Of a DNA stretch of 64,000 nt, positions 43,960 to 54,700 are shown piece by piece; the first letter of the stretch is position 1, and every line of letters starts with the position of its first letter. The stretch lies in NCBI RefSeq assembly GCF_050624435.1, contig NC_134541.1, forward strand, positions 7,888,983-7,952,982. Direction: 5' to 3'. The notes under the pieces were generated by a model, which made no database searches, was not told the origin of the DNA, and worked only from the letters and a program-made list of their open reading frames with translations. Source of the stretch: Tenrec ecaudatus. Lineage: Eukaryota; Chordata; Mammalia; Afrosoricida; Tenrecidae. A program made the position numbers and the translations under genes.

Positions 43960-44113
43960 ATTGCTCGTGTGTTGATAGCGGGGTTCCACGGGTGTTTGGG
44001 ATTGTCACTGCTCACAGGAATAGAAAGCCGAGTTTTTCTCCCACGGGGATACTGGTGGTTCCAAACTGCTGGCCACGTGGTTTGCAGCCCAATGTGTAAC
44101 CACTGCACCACCA
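43960..44113 (-). mobile_element. AfroSINE, internally deleted
   Basis: Antisense: 'ggaatagaaagccgagtttt', 'tctcccacggggatactggt', 'ggttccaaactgctggccac', 'taaccactgcaccacc'. Confidence 0.85.
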
Positions 44114-44344
44114 AGCATGAAAGTTCCAAGTGGTCATGGATTTCATTTGATCACAAATTCAAGTTATTATGATTGTTGTTATATGTTGTCTTTGGGTGCC
44201 TTGAGGATAAATTTTGCACTGTTTTAAATCTGTTGCAAGTATACTCACATCTATGATACCCCCAAACAGTCCATTTCTATTGAATAAGTTCTGAATATGA
44301 TCCATAATATCCCTGTAGCATGGAGAAGAACTATCTGATAGGGT

Positions 44345-44465
44345 CTCAAAGGCCAATTCTCATGGAAGCAGACTAGCATATCTTTTTCCCATGGAGAAGC
44401 TAATGAATTTAAACCACCAACATTTCCGTTAGCAGCTTAGAACCTAACCACTGTAGCACATGACC
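44345..44465 (-). mobile_element. AfroSINE 5' half, older subfamily
   Basis: Antisense: 'tggaagcagactagcatatc', 'ttttcccatggagaagctaa', 'gttagcagcttagaacctaa', 'ccactgtagcac'. Confidence 0.75.
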
Positions 44466-44905
44466 TTCTTCACATTCACATAATTATTCCTAGTAAGTGT
44501 TTATAAGTCTTTCTCTGAAATCCATCATTGCTAGGAATATTGTTTTTAACCTATCTTGGAAGGTATACTGATATAGGATAAGTGAGATGACCTCTCCATA
44601 ATAGATCTCTCTATATTGCCATGACAGAGGCCAAATGAGAATAGTAGTTCACCTTGAGCATAAAGTCTGCCTTCTGACAAAATACGTGGCTCTTGAAGAC
44701 ATCTGGGATCCATGATTAACTCTAGCATATGAATATACCTTTCATCTCCTCTCTGGGTAACACTATTGACTAGCATCTATGGAAATTGTCTTCTTTGGAA
44801 TTAAACAATGTCTAAAATGTGCAGAAATTTCCCACTTATTGCTTTTGGGGATGAAAATTTACGAGGAGTGACAAGCTTGTCTTAGATGTCCTCATGGTGC
44901 GTAAT
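44466..44905. other. Unassigned non-coding DNA
   Basis: No gene or repeat recognised. Confidence 0.4.
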
Positions 44906-44907
44906 AA

Positions 44908-45035
44908 AAAACTCAAAACCAAACTCACTGTCCTGGAGTTGGTGCTGACTCATAGCTCCCCGATAGGGCAGGTGGAACTGCCCCTGTGATTTCCCGGGAT
45001 TGAAAAGTCCCATCTTTCTCCCATGGGGTACAGTA
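44908..45035 (-). mobile_element. AfroSINE 3' half
   Basis: Antisense: 'caaactcactgtcctggagt', 'gctgactcatagctccccga', 'cccatctttctcccatgggg'. The head is missing. Confidence 0.85.
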
Positions 45036-45579
45036 AGATGTGGTAAATGCAAACACTCATATTCTTCATCCCCACTACTGAGAGAAAGCATCTACCAAGG
45101 CATGGCCCTTTCTGTGCAGTCCTCACCACTGACGCACGGGCAACTCTGTTCTACATTTTGTAGAGTTTTATGTCGGGGAATTGTACAGTCGATTTATTCC
45201 TATCTGGCACTTTTCTTGATGTTCTTGAGATATATCCACATTGTATAGTGTCTCCAGACTTCATTTCTTAAAAAACAAAAAAAGGAGTACTTCATTGAAT
45301 GGATACACTGTCCTTTTTAATTCTTCTTCTTCTTCCATCCTGCCTCTGGCCTATAAAAGGGTTATCCCTAATTTCATTCTATGATGAATAATGTTGCCAG
45401 GAGGACTCTTAACCCTTCATTGTGGGAACATATTTCCTCTGGGGTAAATACCTGAATGTTGAGTTTCTGGGGCACAAACTCGGTTGGTGTATGCTTTGTT
45501 TACAATAATGTGCCTAATTTTTTTCCTAAATAGTTGCATAATTACACACTTTCAACAGTAATGTCTAGGAGTTCAAGTT

Positions 45580-45580
45580 G

Positions 45581-45613
<33 letters not shown>
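45580..45613 (+). repeat. (GT)n microsatellite
   Basis: About 16 GT units inside the antisense L1 3' UTR. Confidence 0.96.
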
Positions 45614-45618
<5 letters not shown>

Positions 45619-46751
45619 CAAATGAATTTCAACCACTCTGGTATGCATCTCATGGTATCTCATGTACAGTTAGCTTGTGTTTCTCTGACGATGAATGATG
45701 TTGAGAACTTCTCAGAAATATGTATTGGCCAGGTCTCATGTCTTTCTTTGTGCAATATTTGTTTCTGCCTTCATTATTGACTTGCCATTTCATTACGGAG
45801 TGTAGGATGTCCTCACATATTCCGGATCGATTCCCCTGGTTATGGCGTGCATATGAGTTTCTATAACAATATCTTTTGATAGACAGAACTCCAATTTACC
45901 TTGCTTTTCTTTTTACCCTGTGTGCTTGATGTCTCTGTGCCCTAAGAAATCGTTGTCGATCCCGAATTCATGAAGCTTTTTCTTATGCTTTATTTTTGAT
46001 GCTTCACAGTTTAGCTTCTCTGCTTGGGTCTACAGATAATGTTGAGTTAAAGTTTATTTGTGGAGTGAGATGTGCATTGGGAATTTATTCCATATGGTTG
46101 TCCAATAATTTTAGCATCATTTGTTGAAAGACTTCTTTTTATATTTCCTCAATGGCATGTTTTGGAATTTTCCCCCAAACTAATCATTCATATGCTTATG
46201 TGTCCGTTCTGGATTCTCCTGGGACATATGGATTCATTTATCCTCCTTTGTGCACAAGTCACACTAGTTTGGCAAGTGTGGAATTTGACAGTTTTGAACA
46301 GGGGCTAGTAAAAACCTCTGCTATTTTCTTAAAAGATTTCTTGATAATTCTAGTTCCTTTTCATTTATATATGAATTTTAGAATCTATTTGGTAAATTAA
46401 TGAGTAAATCTATTTGGCATCTTTAAAAAGATATCTGCTGAATTGTGGTTTGGGCCAGGAAATTTTTAGGTGACTTTTGAGATAATAGCTTAGCAGTACT
46501 GAATCTTGAAAATATAAATATAGTATATCTCTCCATTTAATTAGCTCATCTCGTCTTTATTTTTTGTTCTCTGAAATCCTTTGTTGTCTTTAGTAAAGGA
46601 TTCTAATACAACTTTCATAAATTAAACTCCTATTTATTTTATGCATATAAAAAGATTATTACAGGTATTTTTAAAGTAGGTTCCGAACTTCCCTGCACAA
46701 TATAGAAATATAATTTCTTGTTGGGTGTTAGTGTTGGATCTTGCCATCTTG

Positions 46752-46985
46752 CTAACCAGTTGAAACAAGTTGCTGTCAAGTTGATTCTGACTCATAGAGA
46801 CTCCCTGTGCATCTCATTGCCACGTGTGTTCCATGTGGAACGCTTCTCTACAGGGTGTCCAGTGGCTAATTTTGGAGAAACATATTTCCAGACCTTTCTT
46901 CTAATATTTATCTGTGTTGATTCATACTGATAACCTGTTCATTATCAGTTTTCTGAGTTACAGATTTGCACCACCCAGGGGCTTC
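46752..46985 (-). mobile_element. AfroSINE inside L1
   Basis: Antisense: 'aagttgctgtcaagttgatt', 'ctgactcatagagactccct', 'tctacagggtgtccagtggc', ending near 'caccacccaggggcttcc'. Confidence 0.82.
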
Positions 46986-47023
46986 CGATATCTTGTTGAA
47001 TTCCCTTTCTAGGGTTACTAAAC

Positions 47024-47222
47024 AGCCATGGTGTCATAGTGGGTTACTTGTTAGACCACTAACTAGAAGGTTAGCAGTTCAAAACCACCAGCCATTCCAC
47101 AGGAGAAACACAAGACCTGTAACGATTTACAGTCTCGGGAACCCACAGGACCAGCTCTCCTCTGCCCTGTGGGGTAGGGATGAGTCAGCATTGACTCAAT
47201 GGCAGTAGGTTGGGGTTTGAAG
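47024..47222 (+). mobile_element. AfroSINE inside L1, well preserved
   Basis: 'ccatggtgtcatagtgggtt', 'ggttagcagttcaaaaccac', 'acgatttacagtctcgggaa', 'ggatgagtcagcattgactc', tail 'ggcagtaggttggggtttg'. Confidence 0.92.
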
Positions 47223-47244
47223 GGTTACTAGTTTTAGGTTACAG

Positions 47245-47435
47245 CAGGGGTTCTCAACCTGTGGGTCACAACCCATTGGGGGTTGAATGGCCCTTTCACA
47301 GGGGTCGCCCGATTTACAACAGTAGCAAAATGACAGTGATGAGGCAGCAACGAAAATAATGTTAAGGTTGGGGGTCGCCACGACATGAGGAGCTGTGTGA
47401 AAGGGTCGCAGCATGAGGAAGGCTGAGAACCACTG
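47245..47435 (+). mobile_element. SPIN/URR1-type hAT MITE, copy 1
   Basis: A 191-bp element with hAT terminal inverted repeats: left 'caggggttctcaacct', right (reverse complement) 'cagtggttctcagcct'. It is flanked by 8-bp target duplications 'ggttacag' and 'ggttagag' (7 of 8). Internal blocks 'acaacagtagcaaaatgaca' and 'gcaacgaaaataatgtta' match the family. No transposase: it depended on an autonomous SPIN element elsewhere. Inserted in the antisense L1. Confidence 0.9.
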
Positions 47436-47964
47436 GGTTAGAGTTACAGAAACGATCATGCCATCAGGAAACAGAAATACATGTACATATGTCTTCCAAG
47501 TGCTGCATTTTTAATTCATTCAGTTATTTGTATGTGCCCGTGTTGATTTGTTGTATTGCATGGGCTAGTGCCTCAAATATATAATGTTGATGAGAAGAGT
47601 TATGCCCAGATGATTTCCAGTCTTACAGAAAATTTGCTCTGTCTGTACCTTTTCCATAGGTTTCTCCTAGGTGGATTGAAGAAGTCTTCTATCTGTCATT
47701 TGCTGATTCTTGTCACCTTCATGTTGCATTGCTATAAATGTTTTCTTAATCTATTGTTATGACTGTATGACTTTTACCCTTTCTTCTGATAATGAAGTAG
47801 ATTTAAATGATTAGCTAATGTATTCTATACCGATTTATGATTTTATGAAGTGCTGGAAGCTAAGTCTGACACCTATTTCCACAGTACTCTGTCAAGGTTA
47901 AAATGAGAAATCTCTTATCTACTTTTCAGAGTGTGAAATATTCTTTAGGATTTAACCAGTGAGC

Positions 47965-48135
47965 ATGTCGTATGAACAATAACAATAGCAGCATCTGTAA
48001 CTATTGAGTCTAGGACCTTTGCTTACATAATTTAATTCAATAATGATTGTCGCCTCACCAGGTAGATGTGAATTTTTCCGTGGAAATGTGGATGCAGAGA
48101 AAGCACTCAGAGTAAGTGTCCTGCTCAACAAAACA
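47965..48135 (+). mobile_element. MIR SINE
   Basis: 'caataacaatagcagcatct', 'gcttacataatttaattcaa', 'gtggatgcagagaaagcact' and 'gtaagtgtcctgctc' follow the MIR order. Confidence 0.55.
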
Positions 48136-48339
48136 ATGCTTGGAAATACAATAGCTAGCCTGGGAACTTTCTTTTCCCCCAAAGACACCGGTTTCAATAC
48201 TAAGCCACCTGTCACTGATTGGCTTTGTCCCCAAAGTTCTCTGCATCTCCCCAGAACTGACGTCAATCATTATTGTGAGGTGCCCTTGATGTGGGCGCAT
48301 AGTGAGTCTAGGTAAAACAGAAGGAAATGTGGTTCCAGT

Positions 48340-48520
48340 ACCATCTTAAGAAGTGTTTTGTCTGAGCCCATTGTTGCAGCCACACTGTCGATCATTTCTT
48401 TGAGGATATTTCTGTCACTCACACTCTACCAGCACACGTTCCTTCCCAGGACTTGGTCCCTTTTGGTATCATGTCTAAAGTACATGAGATGGAGTCTTGC
48501 CCTCTGTGGCAGTTCGGTTT
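48340..48520 (-). mobile_element. RTE LINE 3' fragment
   Basis: Antisense: 'tgagcccattgttgcagcca', 'cactgtcgatcatttctttg', 'cccaggacttggtccctttt', 'ggtatcatgtctaaagtaca'. Confidence 0.88.
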
Positions 48521-48870
48521 TGTGCCAAACACTTGTACATATTCCTTTCCAAGTGGTAGAATTTTATCTCATTTAATTATTTTGGCTGGGCCAAGATCCT
48601 CAGTAATTTGGCAGTAAAGGCTCCCCCATAAGGTGAACAGACATAATGTAGCAAGCAGTTGTGGAGATAATCGGGTGGAGAGATGCTCCTTACTCAAGCC
48701 ACGGTCTGATGATGCATCCTTGGGTGTCTGGCCTACTGCGGGTCTATAAGGAGATACAGTGGAGAACTCACCTGACTTTGATCCTTGTTCGTGTGACTCC
48801 TGCTTTTGATCCATCCCCTCTGGTTCTTTGGACTTGAGGCAATGATCCTCTGTTTTGCCTATGGTCTAGG
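48521..48870. other. Unassigned non-coding DNA
   Basis: No gene or repeat could be named. Confidence 0.35.
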
Positions 48871-49190
48871 GAGCTGCCAGAGGCTTTCCATATTGCCGAT
48901 GATCTCTGGAAACCTCCAGAGCCTAATATATATTCTGCCAAACAAGCTTTACATCTACCAGCTGAGTTCTTCCTGTGCCATCCTCCTGTTTTGTCTTCCT
49001 GCTTCCTGGTCCTCCATCCTGGCAGCTACGTGACTCAGTAAAACTTAAAATCGCCAACTTAACATCTAACATATGGACTTGAATCAGACTGGACTTAACT
49101 GATTCTACAACTGTGTAAGCCATTTTTTAATAACATGTCTTTATATATCACTGGGTTTGCTTTTCTAAGGAACACAGACTAATACGCCAC
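48871..49190 (+). mobile_element. Unassigned LTR-like repeat
   Basis: A CT-rich block ('cttcctgcttcctggtcctc') leads to the end 'gcttttctaaggaacacaga-ctaatacgcca'. This matches the end type at 43,920. Left edge unknown. Confidence 0.4.
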
Positions 49191-50479
49191 TGTTGCTGAT
49201 TTCAGTCGTGAAAATTATTTAGGATAATTCAGTGGATACCTACTGTGTGTAAGACATTATTGAGTAAGGTGGGTCACTCTTTATCTAGCACTGAAATTAA
49301 AAACCAATACTGGAATATGGCCTTTCTTCTGAAGTTATCTTGAACTATGTTTCCTCATGCTGGGTACATTAATTCTTGTTGCAGACAGATTGCGTATCAG
49401 AATATCTGCCCATATTCTGAGTTTGACAGTCCAAACCTTCATTTTTCATTTCTAAGCCTTGACTTATGGATAACATGAAATATGTATGGATGTTTTACAC
49501 AGCCCAGCCATGGTTATGTGTAAGCAGATGCATTCTATCAAAAAGATATTGTCTCACTCAGAAAGATGCAAAATCTAAACATGGCAAGTTCCAGCCTTCC
49601 CTTTTTTTTCTGATGCGTCTCATTCAGAGAAGGTCAGCAAGGTTGAATCCCATTCGACTTACAACGTTTATAATTAGCAATGAATATACAGGGGTACATC
49701 TTCCATGGCTTAAATTCCCTGAGAAACAGCAGCTAAATGGGTTAGCTCAGCAATTCAGCAAAGACTTACTAAGCATCTGCTTCCTGCTTTGCATCAATCA
49801 TTTAATCTACATATGCTGTTGGCCTACTATGTGCAAAGAACTGTGCTCAGCATTTGCAAACACGCTGATGAAAAGATGAATATGCTCTCCAGGCCAAAGG
49901 AACTAAAATCTTGCGAATCTTTTGCACAAAGCCGTCTGCCTGCCGACCACTTAACACATTTTTACTGGATTCCATGCCCTGTGTTAATAGTACAGCTCAG
50001 TCAAGTATCCCTTCAGAGACATGGGGCATTGAGGCATACATAGAATATAAATGTAAATAAGTATAAATATATGTCTGAGGCCAAGTTTATTATGGAGCAG
50101 AGCTGATCCACGGAATCAGGTCCTGTCCTTGTAACCACTGTGCTTCATGTCCTTCATGAATAAAAGTCTGTTAGAATAAAGCAAGGCATCCTGGTGATGT
50201 GAGGGTTCCGTGCCCAGTTGCTCACCAAAAAGGTATTCGACCCTCCCAGCAGCTCCACAGGAAGAAGACTGGGAGATCTGGGTGGGAGATGACTTGTCAA
50301 CACCCCCTACCGCCCAAATAAAACAGAGCAAAGAAGGCATCTGAATGACCTAGAATTTATGTTATATATTATAATTATTAATCTAAAATACCAAAGGAGA
50401 AGACACCTTAGAATATTATTTCCCCCCACCTTTCAGCAGCTTATCTTTTTTTAAACCTTTTTTCCCCTTAATGTCATTC
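49191..50479. other. Mostly unassigned DNA with L2-like pieces
   Basis: 49,740-49,880 has an L2-like end ('gcctactatgtgcaaagaac', 'tgtgctcagcatttgc'). The 137-residue frame at 49,466-49,879 runs into it and is not a gene. The rest is unrecognised. Confidence 0.45.
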
Positions 50480-51013
50480 AATAATCTCTCATTGCATGAA
50501 GAATACAATCCATCTATCAAACGGCTTCCCAGGCCTCTCATAAAATGACCTTCATCTAACTATTTGTATGGACCACCAGTGAATTTGCCTCTTGCTCACT
50601 GAACGTGGGTCCCCACCCTCTTCTCTGGCATCCTCCCAAGGACCTATACTTCTTGCCTTCCTGGCACCTGATGTTCCCTCTTCCAGGAATACTTGACCTC
50701 CCAATCTACACAGGGCTGTTTCCTCTACCCAGGTCTCAGTTCCCAAGTCCCCTCACTGGGAGGTTTGCCAGAGCCACATGGTGGAACACGCACCTTCACC
50801 CCACTCATCTACCTTCCATCAATAGTGATTTTACTTTGGTTTAATTTCATGGCATTTACTCTGCCAGAAGCTGTGCCACCAGTCTTTCAAATACCAGAGC
50901 AAGGTTACACCTGGTGGACAGGTTTCAACAAGGCCTCAGACTAAGCCGCACTAGGAAGAAAAGCCTGATGATCTATTACCAAATATTGACTAATGAGAAC
51001 CTTGCCCCAGACA

Positions 51014-51210
51014 AACACACTTACTGCCATCAAGTCGATGGTGACACGTGGTGACCCTATAGGGCAAGGTGAAACTTCCCCTGTGAGTGTACTGTAACTC
51101 TTTAGGGGAATAGAAAGCCCATCTTTCAACCTCAGAGTGGTTGGTGGTTCTGAACCGCTGATCTTGTAGATTATAGCCTGATGCATAACCCCTATGCCAC
51201 CAGGGCTCCT
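51014..51210 (-). mobile_element. AfroSINE inside L2, well preserved
   Basis: Complete antisense series: 'acttactgccatcaagtcga', 'ggtgaccctatagggcaagg', 'gtaactctttaggggaatag', 'ggttggtggttctgaaccgc', 'cctatgccaccagggctcct'. Confidence 0.95.
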
Positions 51211-51239
51211 CAGTGAAAACCTTAGGGATCATAATACGG

Positions 51240-51405
51240 AATATTGTTGAGTGCAGTGCTGAGGGGTTAGTGTCCTCAGTTGGAAGGCAACAATGAGTTC
51301 AAGTAAGCCAGTGATCATGACAATGGTGCAGAACTAGGCAGCATTTTGGAGTATTGTACATAGGAAGGCCTTGAGTAGGATCTGACTCAGCAATAACTAC
51401 TCATT
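51240..51405 (+). mobile_element. RTE/AfroSINE tail fragment inside L2
   Basis: 'catgacaatggtgcagaact', 'ggagtattgtacataggaag', 'gagtaggatctgactcagca' correspond to the RTE 3' end in sense orientation. The 5' part of this block is SINE-like. Confidence 0.68.
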
Positions 51406-51562
51406 CATTGCCTGTCTTAATGATGTCTCTCTGTAAGCTTCATGGGAACTGGGGCTGTGATTACCTTATCAACCACGGTAACCCCAATTCCAGTACACGG
51501 CACAGAAAACATGCTTAATGTGCGTTTTTGGACGGCATGAATAAATGAATGACTGAGCAGTA

Positions 51563-52469
51563 CCTAGGGCACTCGGTACATTACCACTTCCCTGCCTGTC
51601 TCATCCTGCGACCAGCTGTTCCTCTTCTCTAATGCACAGCCAGTGCATACTCTGTCAGTAAAAGGCAGAACACTGGCTGCCGCCCAAGAAGCATGCGAGT
51701 CCAAAAGCATCCCTGAATACCTCCTAGGAATTCAATTAACCCAGAAATGTTTGGTTTCCTAAAATGCCAAGGTTAAAATGCCAAGCTCTCCACAACTGTT
51801 TGTCTGCAATCACAGGCGAGGTAGCCGCTACACTTCTCCACTGACACGGGAAACGACGGGTTGCTAGGCCTGGCTAGTTTCTTACATGTGACTGTATCAC
51901 CCTGCTGAGAGGGAGGTCCTCATCCTCTCTATTCACTTCAGCACAGTAACACAAATCACCCCTGGGGAGGGCCAGGAGACAAGCATACGAGTCACCAATC
52001 TGGAGCTCAGAAACTCCGTAAAGCCACCCCAATTGTCGGAGGAGTACAAGTCAAGAGAAATAGAAGATGCCACGTGAAAAATCTGCAGGAACAAAATTAC
52101 TTTGGCCATGAACTGCATTTGTTTGTTTGTTTGTTTTGTTCCCAAACTGTAGGTCAACCAGGTCAAGTAATTTACAGTAGTCCCATAAATGATTTTACTT
52201 GCATCTTTACCATACTAACACTTTGGCCCAGTCAAGGTTTTCCAGCAGGGCTATGACACTATTGATTCTAAAATAACTCCCAGGAATATCATTTGATTTG
52301 TTCAGTAAATAAAATATTTACATGCATTATCATATTGATTTTTTCAACAGCCTTGTTTTTCCAACTTATTTTACATTTTGAATTTTTGTTAATGCGTAAG
52401 AAGTTTCAAAGTAGTACACAGAGGTTCTCTGGTACCAATATCAGCTCCTCTTCCAGTGGTGTCTATAAT
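51563..52469. other. Unassigned non-coding DNA
   Basis: No gene recognised. A short (GTTT)n tract lies at 52,118-52,138. Confidence 0.4.
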
Positions 52470-52965
52470 GTATTACAGGAATTGGCTGGGCCAGGATATT
52501 GAAGAGATTTAAACCAAATTTATACCAAGGAATTGACTCACAAAGTTTCAGAAACACATAAGTTCCGTCCAGGCCATTTCAGGTGCAGATGTTAAGCCAG
52601 GCCAGATGTTAAGCTGGGGGCTTCTCCTGGTTCATATGCATGCTGGAGTTGACAATGCAGGAAGCATGAAGATAAAGCAGGAGGATCTTTGCTGGTGGAT
52701 CCAGAGGTAATGAGTCCAATATTAACAGGTCAGATGTTAGGCTCTGCTGACTCCCGGGGCTGGTAAGGCAATATGGCAGACCATTTGCTCAAGTCTCCAG
52801 AAATGGAGGCTCCAGACCAGAAAGAACTCAGGACATTCTCCCCAGTGTATTATTATGTTAGATCCAAGCCAGGAGGGATCCCTCAACTACCAAACTACTC
52901 AATATCCTGGGTCTGCCACGTTGATCCAAAACTTAACTATCACACTTGGTATCTCTTCATTATGA
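52470..52965 (-). mobile_element. Probable old LTR/L1M repeat, unassigned
   Basis: 'accaaggaattgactcacaa' followed by repeated 'gatgttaagc-agg' blocks and 'gcagaccatttgctcaag' resembles LTR or old L1 3' UTR repeats ('aggaattggctcac' type). The family is not identified. Confidence 0.35.
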
Positions 52966-53201
52966 AATCCTAGAGCAGGGTTTCCAAGACACCCTTTGAC
53001 ATTTCATTTTCTATGGTTTCACATTGCTTTGAAAGTGTCAGTGGATTTGGTCTTATTTTACATATTAGATTTTAAACCTATGCAATACCAGGATTCTGAA
53101 ATACTTTTACTCCAGATCTCCATAGTAGCCAGGATACTTTTAGGCTTATAGACAATGCGGTTTTTGTTTTGTTTTTCTTGAAACACAGGCATGTTCTAGA
53201 G

Positions 53202-53386
53202 CAGTGGTTCTAAACCTTCCTAATGCCGCAACCCTTTAATACAGTTCCTAATGTTGTGTGACCCCCCAACCATAACATTATTACTTCATAACTGCAATTT
53301 TGCTACTGCTATGAATCAGATGGCCCATGTCATGAAAGCACATTCGACCCCCAAAATGATTGCAACCCACAGGTTGAGAACCGCTG
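53202..53386 (-). mobile_element. SPIN/URR1-type hAT MITE, copy 2
   Basis: A 185-bp element starting 'cagtggttctaaacct' and ending 'aggttgagaaccgctg'. It is flanked by 'ttctagag' and 'gtctacag' (6 of 8 matching), close to the NTCTAGAN target preference known for this hAT group. It lies in the opposite orientation to copy 1. Non-autonomous. Confidence 0.9.
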
Positions 53387-53974
53387 GTCTACAGAAACTT
53401 GCTCAGAGAACAGTCAATTCCCCTCAGGCCTGAAATCCAGTATGTTTAGAACTCATTGCCATGCAGTTGGAATTAGGAAAATTATTTCTCTGGTGTACTT
53501 GACCTTTTTTGATCTTTGTTACACCTTTTTTACATAAATAATCAAACTTTGTATTATAAAAATATCATATATGATATAATATAATTAAGCTTAAGAAGAA
53601 AATAAAAATAGCCCATAGTCCTATAACCTGTAGAGTCACCGTTTTAGATATTATTCAAGATCTCTGTTTTCCGTAGCACAAAATAGCAAGCATATTAAAT
53701 GTATAAAACCTCATGTTTCAGGAAATGTAACTTGTGTTGTATATCATTCATTCATTTCACAAATATTTAATGAGTCTAAGTGCTGGGGCTATGTCCATGA
53801 ACAAAACAGATAGTCCACAATTCTGATCAGTGGATTTTAATATAATTTGCTCCCCAAAGACAATCCAGCCCCCATTTGGCAAGACCTGGCGATATTTTAT
53901 GTTGTCACAAGTTGGGAGTGATATGTTACTGGCATCTACTGTGTGAAACAAATTAGAAATGCTGCTGACCACCT
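53387..53974. other. Unassigned DNA with old repeat-like pieces
   Basis: 53,535-53,670 resembles 13,280-13,400 ('aaaaatagcccatagtccta') and may be an old L1/MER fragment. 53,740-53,800 is L2-like. No gene. Confidence 0.4.
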
Positions 53975-54700
53975 ATGTTAAGCTGGGTTCTCTAGAGAAA
54001 CAAAACCAAGACACTCTTGAATATTAAATATATATACAGATAGGTTTATACAGTGAGAAGGAATATTACATGTAATTAGTTCACACAACAGTACCACTAC
54101 AGAGGGCTCACTTCAATGAACTTTGTGTAAGTTAATATACTATAAGTCCTTCAACTCATGGAGTGGGCTTAGGTCCACAGTCAAGTAAACAGACATCAGA
54201 ATCTTCCCTCAGACAAAATAGGCAGAGTTTGCCGGAAGGCGGCAGATAGCAGGGTGGATCAGCAACAGCCAGCAACAATCATTTGCAGTGGAGCTTAGCG
54301 AAGCAGGCCTGGATGGGCTATCAAACTCAAGCAATGCAAGGCATCGGGATCCACAGGGTCAAGCTCAAGTTCAAGTGATGGACACAACAGCACCATGGCA
54401 AAGCCGGCCTTGAAGGAGACTCACACTCTAGCAACATGATCCACAGTTTGGTTTGGTCCCCATGTAGTGACGCACACAGGTTGAGGCAGAGAACTATTTA
54501 AAACAGCAGCAAGCTGGGACTATCACCAGAGAGCAAGAGAGATGGGGGTGGGCCTTGAAGAACCATTTATCTCTTCGCCCTGTAATCAAACTACTAGGTT
54601 GGCATCATAAACCGATCACACTACCCTTTGGGGTCACAGGACCATCCATTATGTAATGTTTATCTGGTCCAAAATACCAACAGCACAGAGGTGGAGAAAC
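53975..54700 (-). mobile_element. Unassigned LTR-like repeat
   Basis: Begins 'tgttaagctgggttctctag'. The block 'cagtgagaaggaatattaca' and a purine/CA-rich body with 'caacagccagcaacaatc' follow. It contains TTTAAA and no coding frame. It shares its edge with the repeats at 27,163, 43,920 and 49,180. The right edge is uncertain. Confidence 0.45.

Larger units (their letters stand above)
45090..47900 (-). mobile_element. Ancient antisense L1, split by two SINEs and a SPIN MITE
   Basis: From about 45,360 to 46,640 and again at 47,480-47,860 the minus strand follows an old mammalian L1 3' UTR and ORF2 end. Visible markers (plus strand) are 'atgatgaataatgttgccag', 'tgatgttgagaacttctcag', 'ctaagaaatcgttgtcgatc', 'agcatcatttgttgaaagac', 'atatgaattttagaatctat', then 'taggtttctcctaggtggat'. 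The two parts are co-linear once the insertions at 46,752-47,435 are removed. No open frame survives. The part before 45,360 is less certain. Confidence 0.72.
50480..51562 (+). mobile_element. L2 LINE 3' region, split by SINE/RTE insertions
   Basis: The L2 body is at 50,480-50,960 ('gatgttccctcttccaggaa', 'acttgacctcccaatct', CT-rich). The L2 3' end is at 51,406-51,562 ('ctctgtaagcttcatgggaa', 'cagtacacggcacagaaaac', 'atgaataaatgaatgactga'). The interruption at 51,014-51,405 is later SINE/RTE DNA. Confidence 0.72.

Noticed and set aside
49466-49879. 137-residue open frame
   Set aside because: Its 3' part coincides with an L2-like fragment and no known domain is visible.
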